A stretch of 64,000 nucleotides of DNA from the NCBI GenBank assembly GCA_948099385.1, contig CANUEZ040000117.1:1784001-1848000 (forward strand). The letters run 5' to 3'. The notes under the pieces were generated by a model. That model was given only the letters and a program-made list of their open reading frames with translations, searched no databases and had not been told where the DNA came from. A program made the translations under genes and the position numbers. The stretch comes from Fasciola hepatica. Taxonomy: Eukaryota > Platyhelminthes > Trematoda > Plagiorchiida > Fasciolidae. This document shows, piece by piece, positions 13,437 through 24,892 of the stretch. How positions within the stretch are numbered: the first letter of the stretch is position 1; each line of letters begins with the position of its first letter.

Positions 13437-14060
13437 AATGTCGGCAACATCCTTCTTCGTGGACTCTGACGCACAGGTAAGCGCTATTCAACCTGGCTTC
13501 ACAGACCGCCTCAGTCAGTCAGTCATCGAGTTGGTTGCAGCTAATACGACACCCCCTAAAGACTAACGGTAAGCTTGCCCTCATAGTGAACCTTGGCTTG
13601 CGTAGTAATCTACAGTTGGTAATTTTTTTGCCGACCTTCTCCATTTGATCGCTGGCGTCGACTTTTATCATCATTTCAACATAATGGTCGATTCGTCCTG
13701 GTCTCGCCTTTCGACTAAGACTTCCCACGTCTTAGCTCGTGACACACCGTCAATGGAGACACAGCCCCCTCCAGTCCTCAGTATTTTAGCCGTTACAGAC
13801 CGCTACCAGAAACTCTTGCACCATTACCGTGGGTTGCTTCAACCTAACGATGCGATCATGAGGCCCTGTGCATGGTGTTCTCTGCAAGTCACAACAAACT
13901 AGGACTTAGGTTGGCTCGGAACTACGCCAGAGTGGACTAGTACCAACTGAGGACAAGGGCACAAGGCGTATGCTGGTATCCGGAATTGCCGAAGTCATCT
14001 GTGAAGGAAAGGTGAAGGGCAATAAAAGTCGGGCTAATGAGCTTCACAGACGAGTTTGCT
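13437..14060 (+). pseudogene. Ty3/Gypsy fragment: protease and start of RT region
   Basis: From 13,437 one frame reads SATSFFVDSDAQVSAIQPG, matching the Ty3/Gypsy aspartic protease start FLVDTGAQVSVIP with the catalytic DTG changed to DSD. The second protease landmark, LIAGVDFYHHFNIMVD (13,640-13,690), corresponds to PILGADFLRHFGLLVD. After that, RYQKLLHHYRGLLQP (13,800-13,845) fits the linker before RT, and LRLARNYARVD near 13,910 resembles the RRL-PE(R/K)L segment. RT itself is absent because LINE B sequence begins near 14,090. This is the only Ty3/Gypsy signal in the window. The changed catalytic triplet and frame breaks show that it is inactive. Confidence 0.72.
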
Positions 14061-14089
14061 CTATTAGCACAGCAGAAATTAAGGGCCGG

Positions 14090-15760
14090 CCGCCCTGATG
14101 GAAGCCAAAGATTGCAAGACCGTTGACCGTTTGTAGAAGGCTAAAGGCTCCTTACAAACCGCGCGGCACGCACTACGCGTAGGTTGCCTAAAGGACAGCC
14201 AAAAGCAGGGCGTAATCGCTGCAACGAGAAGCAAAATACGAGTATGAGAAAACACTCGTCTACTATGTGGAGGCAGACCCAAAAAAGGGCTCCGCTTATG
14301 TGCAATCCAAGAAGACGACACAAGAGCATTGGTACCTTGGAAATGCCCAAGGGAAGCATCGCTCTCGATGATAAATGCAGGGCAGAAACCTTACTTGCTA
14401 CCCTCAAGGGCATGTATCGTCAGGACCAGATGATAAACTCGGCGGAATAAGACATGGGGATAACACCGGTTCATCTTGAGCCTACTGTATATGAGAACGA
14501 GGTGCTCCACAAACGTGAATTTTTGCGCAAGCACAAAGCGGCCGAACCGGATGCAATCCATCTGGCGACTGTCCAGCCTCTTTTCGATATTAATACCAAT
14601 GTTAATATTACTTGGGCCTATCACTGATCTATGCAGAGAGTCTCTAAGGGAGCTTGAGATGCCAGAAGATTGGCCTAGAGCCTTTGCCGTAGCAATGCAT
14701 AAGCAGGATCCAAGCAGAAAGTGGAGAATTGCTGTCCGGTCGGCCTGATATCAGTCTTGTGTAAACGCTTGGAACCTACTGTCAGAAAGCTATTCTGCCC
14801 CGCTTCTGGTTAGCGGCGACCTACTGACGCAAGCAAGACATAGGTTTGTTGAAAAAGGTTGTGGTTAAAAAACCTACCGATGTTCTTGGACTAGACCAGA
14901 AGACGAATGGAGAGGGCACTTCAGTGCAAGTTTGTTGTTCGGATTTCAATAAGGCTTTCGACTCTGTGATTTATCGCCTGCCGGGCTATAAATTGCAGGC
15001 CTTTGGGATAATCCGTGAAGCAAGTGATTGCGTGGCGCACTTTCCGGGGAATCATAGTTTCTGCGTAAAGGTAGGTGGTTACCTGTCGAGGCAGGAGAAG
15101 GTTACCGGTGGTGTGCCTCAGGGTTCAGCACTAGAGCCTTTGCCCTTCTTCTTGTACATAAATGACCTAGCAGAAGGTTTGAGCAACCCGCGTTTCGTCT
15201 TTCCAGATGATGTGAAGATAGTGCGGAGCGATTTAGCACAGGACATGAGAGCTGTGCTTAGATGCGCAGGACGATGGGATTTACCACTTAATCTCTCCAA
15301 ATGCCTAACCCTGACGACGAACATAGACGAAACCAGTAGTGTTCCGGTTCATAGTGTCGGAGGTAAAAGACCTAGGTGTGATAATCAAGCAGGGCATTAG
15401 TCCTCCAAGGCAGTGTCAGAGAGCTGCAAACATGGCCGCAGAGGTAACAGCTAGGGTGTGCCATATTATCGCATGCCACGAAAGCAGTCTTCATCCCGTT
15501 TCACAACTCTTTGGTGCGATCTCTTCTGGATTATTGTGTGCAGGCATGGGCTGCCTATTATAGCAAGGACGAGGAGTGCCTTGATTGGGTGCAGCGGCTT
15601 GAAGCTAGAATGATCACCCGTCAGAGAGGGGAACCATATCCCCGGCCTCTATATTTTCGTCTCTCTTATTTACTCATAGTATAGGCCGGAGTGACCTAAT
15701 AGAAGCGTTCTAGATTGTGAAGGGTCTGCCGGGTATAGAAATGGGTGATTTGTTCGTTTC
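14090..15760 (+). pseudogene. LINE B: CR1-type reverse transcriptase, broken
   Basis: The pre-RT linker (14,184-14,450) reads QTQKRAPLMCNPRRR and GSIALDDKCRAETLLATLK, the usual 'Asn-rich, dG-hypothesis-like' spacer before LINE RT. RT begins with LRELEMPEDWPRAFAVAMHK near 14,650. The long frame 14,846-15,400 holds SDFNKAFDSVIYRL, an intact GGVPQGSALEPLPFFLYIND (near 15,105) and FPDDVKIVRS near 15,200, where the first catalytic box FADD has become FPDD but both Asp remain. WDLPLNLSKC follows as the conserved post-palm motif. The C-terminal region fades after about 15,600. Stops at 14,750-14,850 and elsewhere abolish function. Endonuclease was not found; the Ty3/Gypsy scrap lies directly upstream. 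Confidence 0.8.
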
Positions 15761-16480
15761 GTTTCCTGGATGCGTCATCAGGGGACACCGTCTTAAGCTA
15801 TGGGGATCTTTCTGAAGGCTGGACCTGCGAGCTGATTTTCCACATATGGGATGGCGTCTATGAGGAATAGGCCGCCAGAGAAAGCTGTTAGATACGACTG
15901 TTCCATCTTTCAAGAAGGCCCCAGATCCACACTGAAACACGGCGTCCCCAGAGCTAGCTGCGTGGACGCGGGGTGAGGTAGTGAAATCCCGGTATTTTTT
16001 GTCAAAGAACTTGTCTGCGAAGATGATACCGCCTCGCAACCTCAGCCTTCCAGACAAGACGTTCAACTCTCAGTGTCGTGAGCCAAGAAGGCTCGCCGAA
16101 AACACGACGATCTGGATGCACGATTGGGCTTGGCCACTTTCGTTCTGTGTAAACCGAAATGAACTGATAATAAATGGGGCCGTGAGGGGGTAAAAGGCTG
16201 GACTTCGAGTACTATCATGGGGATTGGGCATGGTTACGGATGAAGCTCGTATTGAGGAGCAATAAAAGAACCAACAAAAAAGGATGAGAGTGCATACGGT
16301 GGTAAAACAATGACGGTGGCAAAAGGGACAAATTGGTTGAGTGGGCAAAAGCGCAGTGAAAGCAGAAGGCTGTCAGAGCAAAGAAAATCGTTACGCGAAT
16401 CTTTTTGGCAGAATGGGGACGGCGGAGGCATGAGATCAGGAAACGGTTTTATTGAATGCGGTAGGGCTGTGTATTGAGGG
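15760..16480. other. no recognisable gene
   Basis: Only short frames on both strands with no motif. The first 100 bases may be the 3' end of LINE B. Confidence 0.4.
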
Positions 16481-16640
16481 CGTTAAATCCACAATCGGTG
16501 CCTGTGGGTGGGGCTGACCTTCTGCTGGGCACCCAGGCTGAAAAACACCTCATAAAGTGAACACAGGAGGTGTGATTCAGAGACCGTTGTGTGATCTGTA
16601 GACCGACGGGAGATAGGAAGCGGACAATATACTTTGGGTT
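16480..16640 (+). repeat. M module (dispersed 150-450 bp repeat), partial copy
   Basis: Contains gtgggtggggctgacc followed by gctgggcacccaggctgaaa and aggtgtgattcag. The same string of blocks is found at 22,355 and 50,520, and on the other strand at 46,480. This copy keeps only the first 150 bp or so. Confidence 0.7.
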
Positions 16641-18720
16641 GAAAGAATTAAGTAGGATGAAAGGTGAATGTGTCGGCCAAAAGGCATGGGTTCTGGCCAG
16701 GGTGAAGTCTTTCCAACGAGTCACCGATCGATCTACCAAATAATTAGCTTCACGCCTTCTGAATGGTGCCTTGGAACCTCAGAGCAACAAGTGACTCATT
16801 CAATGCGGAACTCAAATGGAAACAGGACTGCTCCGCGGGTTCTACGGCACTATCTTCGAGGTAAAATATGAAAGCATACCAGTCATACCTTTGACAGTGC
16901 GCCTTAATCACTATCCAGCCCAAATGCAGTCAGAAGTCGAGAAAACATCTGTACGAAGAGAACAGCTAACTGGAAAGGATAGATAAAATTATCTGCCCTC
17001 TAACCAAAACAAATGGGGTAACTGCCCCACGAATAACCTGGAAAAAAGAACAACCCCCTAAGCGTGGAGACAAAAAATTCAACTTAAATAGGCTAAACGT
17101 CTACGGTCCGTCAGCTTGAGTGAGAAAGTGAAATCAAACCGCAGTAAAACAAACGGCCTTGAGTCTCTGCGGCTCACTACCATAAGGAGGGCCCACAAAG
17201 AAAGCGCGATCAAAACGTGCATCCGCGAGGGCAAGGTGGATAAGGTAGTCCAAACCCCGTAAAGAAAATATATAGCGGTTAAAGATGAATTTTCAATCAT
17301 TCAATATGTTGCAGAGCTGCCCACTAAAATTACGACATGCGGTACAGAGATGTCAGCCGCACAGGATGTGGTGGATACCCTGCCGTTGTGCGGATGAAAG
17401 GCTTTATGCAGAAATATTTTTTCTAAATACGGGAACGATGGACTGGATATTTTGAGAGTGCTTTCTCATAGGATGAAAACATCGTGGTGAAGTAGGAAGC
17501 TATAGATAAACTGAATCAGGCAGAGGAAAATTTCGAGATAGGACACAAACTTGGGGTGCACCGGTAGATGGGTATCGAGGATGATGGAGGAACTGGGATG
17601 GATGAAGTGGGATGTAGATCAGCCATACAAATGACATCTTGGCCAGAATCAATGTTATTTTTCTAGGTAAGTCCTGCAAAATGCTATGAAATGTATTTGT
17701 ATGATATGATTCATCATGCAGCTTGAAAGTTCAACTCACCACTGAAAACCATGGAAGCACTGTGCAGCTGTTTCATCCTTGTTGGTAACCATCAGCAGAG
17801 CACATCCACCGAGCTTTCAGGGGGGCAAACGTATTTGTGGCTGAAACTATTTAAGATACCATACAACTCCAACTAGCGAGAATAACTGGCGGCCGCATGG
17901 TGGTGTGCCACAATTCTCTACGCAAATAGGTCACTACTTCGGCTTGGGAGGTGACATACTCTAGGGTGAACACAATTGTATATACAATGGGAAAGCAAAA
18001 AATACGAGACAGTCCGATTTTCAATTGAGGATGACTCTGATTTGAAAGTGGCTTTTTTGTTAATACTGGGTCTGGTAATGACGAAGTATGGAAGGGACTT
18101 GGGTCCAACGGCCAACACAGCCCCACCAAGGAAGAGTGATCACGGGGTAACAGACACTGAACTGATGACAAGTGAAGGCCCAAAGCCTGACAAATACAGC
18201 CGTAAGCTTGACAGACTAAGGACCCCGGCACTGGTGGAAGCTGTCGTGGAACCAAGTCGAGAAATCACTCGTGGTAACATAGGAGAGAAGTAAAATCGTG
18301 TGAGAAGGAAAATTTAGCAACTATGGAAGCTTTCTTACCGTCAGGAAGCATAAAACGAGATAGATTGTCGCCAAATTGGAATTCCAGGGAGCAAAACCAC
18401 ATGCCATAAAACAGAAGGCTTGGTCCGTTTTTGTAAACAGGGGGTTCACAGGAAGCCCCTGGAATACTTGACGGTTTGCTGAAAGGCTGTGAAAACCCGA
18501 CCAGAGTGCGGACGCTAGTACGAAGAAAGAGTGCCCGGAGGGGGGTGAAACAACCGAAATGCAGGTTTTCACCATGGCCAGTCGGAGTCATCCCTAAGGG
18601 TCGCGGTTGGTAAAGTTGGGGACTGTGCCCTATTCCGCTAGAGCCATTGGCCGCTGGCTGGCCGAACCCGTTCCACAACTATTCAATCAGTCTGCGTGGC
18701 GGTCAACTGCCATCTGACTG
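16640..18720. other. unclassified stretch, no supported gene
   Basis: The longest frames (17,851-18,255 -, 18,265-18,678 -, 17,976-18,293 +) overlap each other on opposite strands and carry no motif I recognise. The composition is A/G-rich on the plus strand, like the E copies, but I could not align an E tail here with confidence. Confidence 0.35.
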
Positions 18721-18727
18721 AAGGCTG

Positions 18728-19790
18728 TTGCAAACAGTACTAATCCACGAGAGTGTGTGTACAGGGGATGCTTCCAAAGACAGATTAGCCGGCGGGGGGT
18801 TTATGGTGTCGAAGGCCCTGAAGAGAAACCAAGTGGTTGAGTCTTTTATTCCTGAAATAGTACATGGGAACGAGGCCGAGGCTCAAGTGGTCCCGGACCT
18901 TGTGATTATCTAATCATCAGAATGTCACCGGTGAGCTGGAGGATAGTTCATCGGATAAAAGGCAATAGGAGAAAAAGAGAGGGCTAATCAACAAATCTTG
19001 ATGGTATCTTGCACCTGATGTTACCGGTGAGCTGGAAGACATACCTCTGGACTGTGAGAGATAGTTCAGATTTGCGGCAGTCCTTGCAGCTTGAGTGGCA
19101 CGGAAGATTTCATCCTGGTAAGCCTGCCAAGCACCAAACAGCGAGATCCCTGAGCCGCGCGCCACGTGCAGCCCTGCTGCGTCAGTTTTCTGGCATTGGA
19201 CTGATTAGCCTTTGCCAACATGGCTTTGAGGAGCAGAGGTTAAGCACAACGAACTTCGTGTGCTTCCCGGATGAAGTTACGAGGATTATAGAAGAAAGCA
19301 TGGAGGTAGGGGCCTCTTACTTGGACTTTGGGAGGACCTTCTACTCAATAAATTGCAGGCTATTGGTGGGCAGGCCTGGAACCTGCGGAATCGATCCGTC
19401 CCTGGATGACTGGATAGCTGTTTATCTAGGAAAGGATCCCCTGTATAGAGGTACAGGGATACCGGTCCAGTATAGGCAGAGTTGCCATTAGGGTCTCACA
19501 GGGTTCGACTCTTAGGCAACTCAGGTTTCCGTTGTATACAAGCGGCTTAGCTGATGAATCGACCTGCCGCACTTCATGTTTGCCGACGACTTTAGGATAG
19601 TGGGAGATCCTAGGGAAGGTGCCTTGCAGGAAGAACTCAATAAGTTGCACCTCTGGTGCACACGGGGGGAGATGCCGCTCAACGCAAACAAATGCGGACA
19701 AATTACCGAGGAGGTCCCACGGGGCAAGCTGAGGCTTTACGAGAAAATTGCTACCAGGTTGGGATTGGAAAAGTCATTTATTGTTTAAGT
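18728..19790 (+). pseudogene. LINE C: CR1-type reverse transcriptase, broken
   Basis: The frame 19,009-19,491 contains LCQHGFEEQRLSTTNFV (family QHGF--GRSC-TNL), then YLDFGRTFYSINCRLLV, where the first catalytic-loop box DFSKAFDSVNHRLL is recognisable, and DPSLDDWIAVYL. In the next frame, MFADDFRIVGDPREG (19,576 on) preserves the FADD catalytic box, followed by MPLNANKC. The GVPQGS box lies in the frameshifted gap between (VSQGSTLRQL near 19,492). At least one frameshift splits RT. Upstream frame 18,728-18,913 may be degraded linker. No endonuclease was recognised. Confidence 0.75.
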
Positions 19791-21094
19791 TTTGTGGGCG
19801 ATTACGGCTGCGGATTTCAGGCCCAGAGACTATGCCTGAAAACCACAAAGAAGGAAAACACTACCCCTCAGAAATGGTGAGAACAGCTGGCTCTCGCAAG
19901 CAGTGGATAATGCCAGTCAAGAGTGGCATTCCATTCCTCTTAGGGACGGGAGACTACTTGAATGTGTACAAAAGAGATCCACACAAAAGGTTGCCGAGCT
20001 CCGAAGCCGACCCCATGCACTGAGGCCTAAGGGATTGAAGCTGTTCCACTTGGAACTAAGGAGGGCTGAAGCTTGCGAAACGACATTGCAATATAGCAAA
20101 TGGGGCAAGTTTCTTTTCCTAGCGAGTAGTACATCGATGAAATAAACTTCGTTCCTCGGTGATGAAGGCCTAGATGGTCGGTGAGATAAAAGCTAGTCAG
20201 ACTCCAGTTGGGACAGCTTGGTTGAAAACCTGGAACGGATGGCACACCTCCTCAAGATCCCTTGAGTAACCGGGAAGATGGCACTTGAAACTGCGAAAAG
20301 GCTTTGCCAGTGAATGAGAGCTGGCCTCAAAAAAATGAATTGAAACTCAGCTCGATAGACATTTCGGGCGAAATCGGGCCTATATATCTTCAAGTCTGCT
20401 TTTGGCACTCGCATGACGCCACCACGGATTAATAATATTGGCTCATTTCGGAGACGCCCTAAGCATGCCATGTGCATGATCTTGTTGGTACAGGTGATGG
20501 AATGGACAGATATAATTCATGGAAGTATGGAAACTCTCGTGAAAATATTGGATAAAAGGGCTCAGAAGGGAGAATAAAGTAAGATGAGAGTAGGATAAAT
20601 GTATGCACACCATATCAATTGTGTGGAGTTTAAATGAGCTCAAGAGCGGATTGGAATAGACGCCCGGTGAGTTTGAAAGTTAAGGTCATATGGACTAAAT
20701 GGCTGGTCCGGGTTTTTACATATGGAGGCCGACTGGTAAACATGAGAAAGGCTGGAAATCGGTATAAGGAACTGCAGTAGCGAGAAACGATGGAGAAAAA
20801 AGTGAGGTGCACTGCAGTGGATTAGATGTCAATGAAGCATTGGTACTTTGCAGTGAATTGTCGGCGGACAGGACACAAAACTCACCGTAAAACAGGCAAC
20901 GAGCAATGCAAGGCGTAGAGGGATGATCATATGACAAAAACGATTTAGAAGAATTGGATACGGTAGATGTGAGGCACAGATGTAGGGTTGATGGATGCCT
21001 ATGATGACGGTCGTTGGGATGATAGCAAGAGGAATGGTCGGCGAGCAACTGCAAGATGCAGAGCGCATGCACATAGATATATATGCGTACGTTT

Positions 21095-21133
21095 ATATAT
21101 ATATGTTGACATATTATATATATATATATATGT
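21095..21133. repeat. (TA)n microsatellite
   Basis: Two runs of alternating T and A separated by tgttgaca; the longer spans about 21,113-21,132. It lies inside the E copy. Confidence 0.9.
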
Positions 21134-22354
21134 ATAGGTATAATAAAAGCGGGAGCAATAACAATGGGGTCCTAGAAAGAAACTATCAGTCATTAAGAGG
21201 AGTAGGTAAGGTTAGATCAAATGGTTATAGAATTAACTTTGGAATATCGTGGTGGACTAGCTTCATGACCAGTGCACATGGTAGCCCAACGGAGAGAAAA
21301 ATAGAACGCGGAAGCACAAAATTGATGAAGACTGTGAGGAACAGTTCATGGAAAAGTGAAGATGAAAGACGGAATCAAGGAAAACAGTTAACAATGGGTC
21401 TAATTATTTGATCAATGCAGGTGCGACATGCAGTGACGGACCAGAGGAATCGGGTAATGACAGGTCAATAGATTCGGAACTGTAAAAGAACACCGTGACG
21501 TAACGTTGTCATTGCAGTGGTGGAACATGGAAAAGCGGACCACGCTTTAGCGAGCAATAAACGGATCAGGGGATGAAAACAATGACCGAGGAGACACAAG
21601 TAAGAAATCACCAATCAGATCATTTTACTGCAGACGAAACACGAAAGAGGTGGACAAGGAAGCGGGACGCCCCGAGATAAGTGAACCAGTAATGGAACAA
21701 AAAGGCCACAGAAAACGAATGCGCAACGGAGTTGGGGCAATGGAGCTGGAGAGCTGAGTGCCGGCAGACATTTGAACAGGTGGATAATAATCAGGACACT
21801 GGAAAGAACCACAGAGGAATCGCGGAGCCAAAAGGGGAAAATATGGTGGTGGTGATTAGATAATAAATGTGGCTGTAAAAGATGCGAAGTTTGGAGCGGC
21901 AAGTTCTAATATGCGGATTGGTCATGAGTGCGGGTGAGATTGGTGCAGCATGGCATTAGACATGAGGAGGGAGAACAAGGAGGGATTTAACAGAACGACA
22001 GGTTTAAGGAAGCTAATAATGGGCGTTCTGAGCAGAGGGTAACACCAAGAGCATAGAGGATAGAAGCCAGCAATGACGGCAGGTGGGAAAATAGATATTG
22101 GCGAGCGTTGACCGAGAAGAGTGGTTAGGACGATAGTGACTCAATGCAGTGAAAGTTGATGTAGAGAGAGGCGATAGGAGGAAGAACAAAACGGGTAGGT
22201 GTGCATACCGTGGCAGGGCAACAAAAATGGGAAGTGGTAACTGGTGATAAGAGCTATAGGTGAACGAGCTGTGGCGAAAAAAGGATGCGGAGCATGCAGT
22301 TTTTAACCGACAGCAATGGATTCCGTAGTCCAAGAAAAGCTAGAGCGTGCCATC

Positions 22355-22820
22355 CGCAACCGGTGCTAGTGGGTGGGACTGGCCGTGCGCTGGGCACCCA
22401 ACCTGAAAAACACTTCGTGAAGTGAGCACAACAGGTGTAATCCACCAATCTAGTTGCGCTCGCACATCGTTGCAGACGGCCTACACGCCCGATGTGCGCC
22501 GACCATAGCGGTGGATCTGACCACGCCCCGCACTGTTGGGAGTGGCACGAGTGTTCATGGATAATTGTACAGGGGACAAAACGACCGCGATGGGGATGCG
22601 TGACCCAGGAACAATTGACCAAGACGTGAGACCATGGACAGGAGAGCCAACGGAAACAGCGAGTGGTAGGCGACCGCGTAGCAATATTATCCAGGTGCAC
22701 CTACCAGGGAGATGGTTAGTACAGTGCCCGAAGTGGTTGGCCGTCTTTGTGGATCACTGGAAAGGGAAAAGGGATAGAGAAGCGCAGTCTGGGTGTGCCC
22801 CAGCTGAAAATCAACGGATA
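22355..22820 (+). repeat. M module, fuller copy
   Basis: Begins ccggtgctagtgggtggg, continues gcgctgggcacccaacctga, ctagttgcgctcgcacatcg, gcagacgg and ccccgcact, and ends near gcagtctgggtgtgccccag and atcaacgg. These blocks occur in the same order in the right-arm copy at 50,518-50,970. Translated on the minus strand, the first 80 bases read CFSGWVPSARPVPPTSTGC, nearly the same as the copies at 16.5 and 46.4 kb. That could reflect old coding sequence or simply low divergence. Confidence 0.7.
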
Positions 22821-23277
22821 CTGAGGAGAAAAATAAGTGAATATGATGGATAAGAGATGAACGTAGGTGAGCAACTCGGAGGTGGCGAAAGACGGGAAAT
22901 GTTGACCACTGGCAGCTGTACATCAATCCGAAAGTTGCACAGGGTCCTTGTTGCTAGTTGCTACTAGCCGGAGTCTAATTGTCCGTAGGGCCATGAGTCA
23001 CGGGAATTTACCCAAGACTTGGAGCTCAAACGTTATGCAGCAGATGGAACAATAAACTAGATAACAGAGGAGGGGCAAGTCAAAAAGAATGGAAAATGTA
23101 AGGGCAGGAATTACAAACATTGTAATGCCACTCAGTAAACCCATTGTTAAACACTGTTCCATTTTCCGTCAAGCCTATTCTTGACGTTCTTCTCTCGATT
23201 CCGCAACCACTTCGTCCTGTAGCGTATTCCATCCTTTCGCTACCCTGAAAGAGAGAAAATTTGCCCTCAACTGTGTA

Positions 23278-24890
23278 TTAACTTCCTCTTTTATAGCCCG
23301 GGGCATGTTTTCGAGTTATGGTGCTGCAGCTGGGCATCATTGACGGCCCTACCCCTATGCCAAAGTCGACCTTTCCTTTCGTTATTTTGAGCATTTCTTT
23401 AACGTCTCTCCGACGCCTTCTATCTTCCACTGAGTACGGGTCAGGCCTCTCGAGGAGCTGCTCCATAGTGAGCCCCCGTAGATAGGCAAACAGTCCCGGT
23501 AACCGTCTCTGCACCGGACGCATTACCGTTATCTTCTTTGCCATGGGCGGCGTCCAAGTCTGGACAAGCTTCTTTGGATGAGTAATTGAAAGGATTTTTT
23601 ACGGTGGCAAAATGACATTCGGCTTCCTCGTTACCGCTGCTTTTTTGAGCTGCTAGAGGGCTCTGGTGGCTTTCTGGGCATCCTTGCGACAAAGTTTATC
23701 TGGTTTACAATCGCCGGTGAATAAAACCCCCAATGTCTTATAATTTACCTACCTGTGGGACCGTCATCTCTCACTCTGGTAGTCCCAGCTGTCTCAGCAG
23801 GTGTACCCACCTGTTACTCGCTGAATTCTAACATTTGTTACTTTCAGTGGCAGAGCCCGTTCTGCGGACCGCAGTTATATCCCATTCAGGTCTCTCTGGA
23901 TGGGATCTTCCAATATGGACACGACCACTTTGGCACCGTCCGCAAATACGAAGACAGGGTTCTGTAGGCCACCGTGCAGTCGTTTACAAGCGCTGAAAGG
24001 GTGGAGGCCCCAGCACTGAAATCAGCGGTACGCCGCTCTGCTAGAAACCCATTCGCAAAACCACCTCTTCTACCCTAACCCTAAAGCTTCTATCTCTTAT
24101 ACAGTTCCTGATGCGAGCAGTATTTTGGGAGGTTAAACCAAGGGTCGCTAGTTTTTCAAGTAGGCGGCGGTGGTTTACCTGGCTGAATGCTTTCTTTAGT
24201 CGAGGCAACATATTCACACCTCGTCTCTCTGTCTGGTCTGCCGATTGCCTCATCAAAGAAGTTCACTGGGCTGGTCAGGCATGAACGACTTCTTCTGAAA
24301 ACCAAATGACTCGGTACCGCCATGTAATTTGTAGTTGTAGTGCTATCCTGTCCTCTGTAATTCTTTACTTTACTTTGAAGATTACTGAGGTGTGGCTTTC
24401 AGGAAAATATTTCGAGCAACTCTTCTTGTATCCACCCTTATGAAGCCGACACACTGTGTGTTTCACCTCCGGCTTTTGGATGATATCCCCTTCGGTCTAT
24501 GCGTCGGGTAGTCCAGTCCGAGTTTTCGCAGGTGCTTCCGCTAGCAGCCGCAAGATGGTGGAGCGGACATCCTTGGGCCCTTTCTAGTCAGATGCTTCTA
24601 AAGTACTCAAAGAGGCGGCTACTTCTGATGTATTTATTACGACATCCTTAGAGATGGGTACTTGGTTATTTCGTCATAGGGTCAGCCCGGTATACAACCG
24701 CTCACCCCGTAGACCTTTTGAAAGAAAAGAGTGAGGGTATCCGCCTTATCAAGGCTGGTTTCAGTGTGCCCTTTTGGTCTTTCTTTTCGCTGCCTACTGA
24801 TAACCCTGGGGCCATTTTTGGCTTCACTTGAACGAAGTACGGCTTGACATTGTTCCTGACATCCTTCACCAGTTTTGCGTCATATTTACT
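23278..24890 (-). pseudogene. LINE D (part 2): pre-RT linker, RT and C-terminus
   Basis: Read on the minus strand. Just inside the right edge the linker reads YDAKLVKDVRNNVKPYFVQV (24,880 down), a typical segment between endonuclease and RT. The RT frame 24,256-24,041 has KKAFSQVNHRRLLEKLATLG and RDRSFRVRVEEVV, the first catalytic region and fingers. Near 23,970 a FADGAKVVVSILED stretch replaces FADD, so one catalytic Asp is Gly. The frame 23,544-23,278 carries VQRRLPGLFAYLRGLTMEQL and RRRRRDVKEMLKITKG, the post-RT 'R-RGDLI--YKI' tail. Stops and frame jumps make it inactive. It is the continuation of the endonuclease part at 26,640-27,480, from which it is separated by an E insertion. Confidence 0.78.
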
Positions 24891-24892
24891 TC

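Larger units (their letters stand above)
20429..22860 (-). repeat. E repeat, long copy (3' tail at left end)
   Basis: Read on the minus strand, this copy ends in a short (ATT)-type tail (20,429-20,439). The adjacent core (20,440-20,492, gctcatttcgg ... catgatcttgttggtaca) matches the cores at 58,330, 24,913, 33,079 and, inverted, 48,158. A second shared block (20,575-20,700, aggataaatgtatgc and ttaaatgag ... gtttgaaagttaaggtca) matches 25,035-25,170 at the same distance. A third (21,857-21,955, gataataaatg ... gcaagttctaa) matches 26,259-26,350. It carries the M module at its far end. Sense-strand frames are C/T-rich without motifs, so it is probably non-coding or too decayed to read. The outer end is set only by loss of similarity. 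Confidence 0.7.

Noticed and set aside
19495..19520. tRNA B-box-like ggttcgactc
   Set aside because: It lies in the LINE C RT (VSQGSTLRQL) and no cloverleaf or A box surrounds it.
21113..21133. TA run as a promoter
   Set aside because: Simple microsatellite inside a repeat, with no gene downstream.
20716..22700. Series of 90-150 codon minus-strand frames as a gene cluster
   Set aside because: They lie within the E repeat, are rich in Ser, Leu, Pro and His from C/T-rich sequence, lack motifs and are not conserved as frames in the other E copies.
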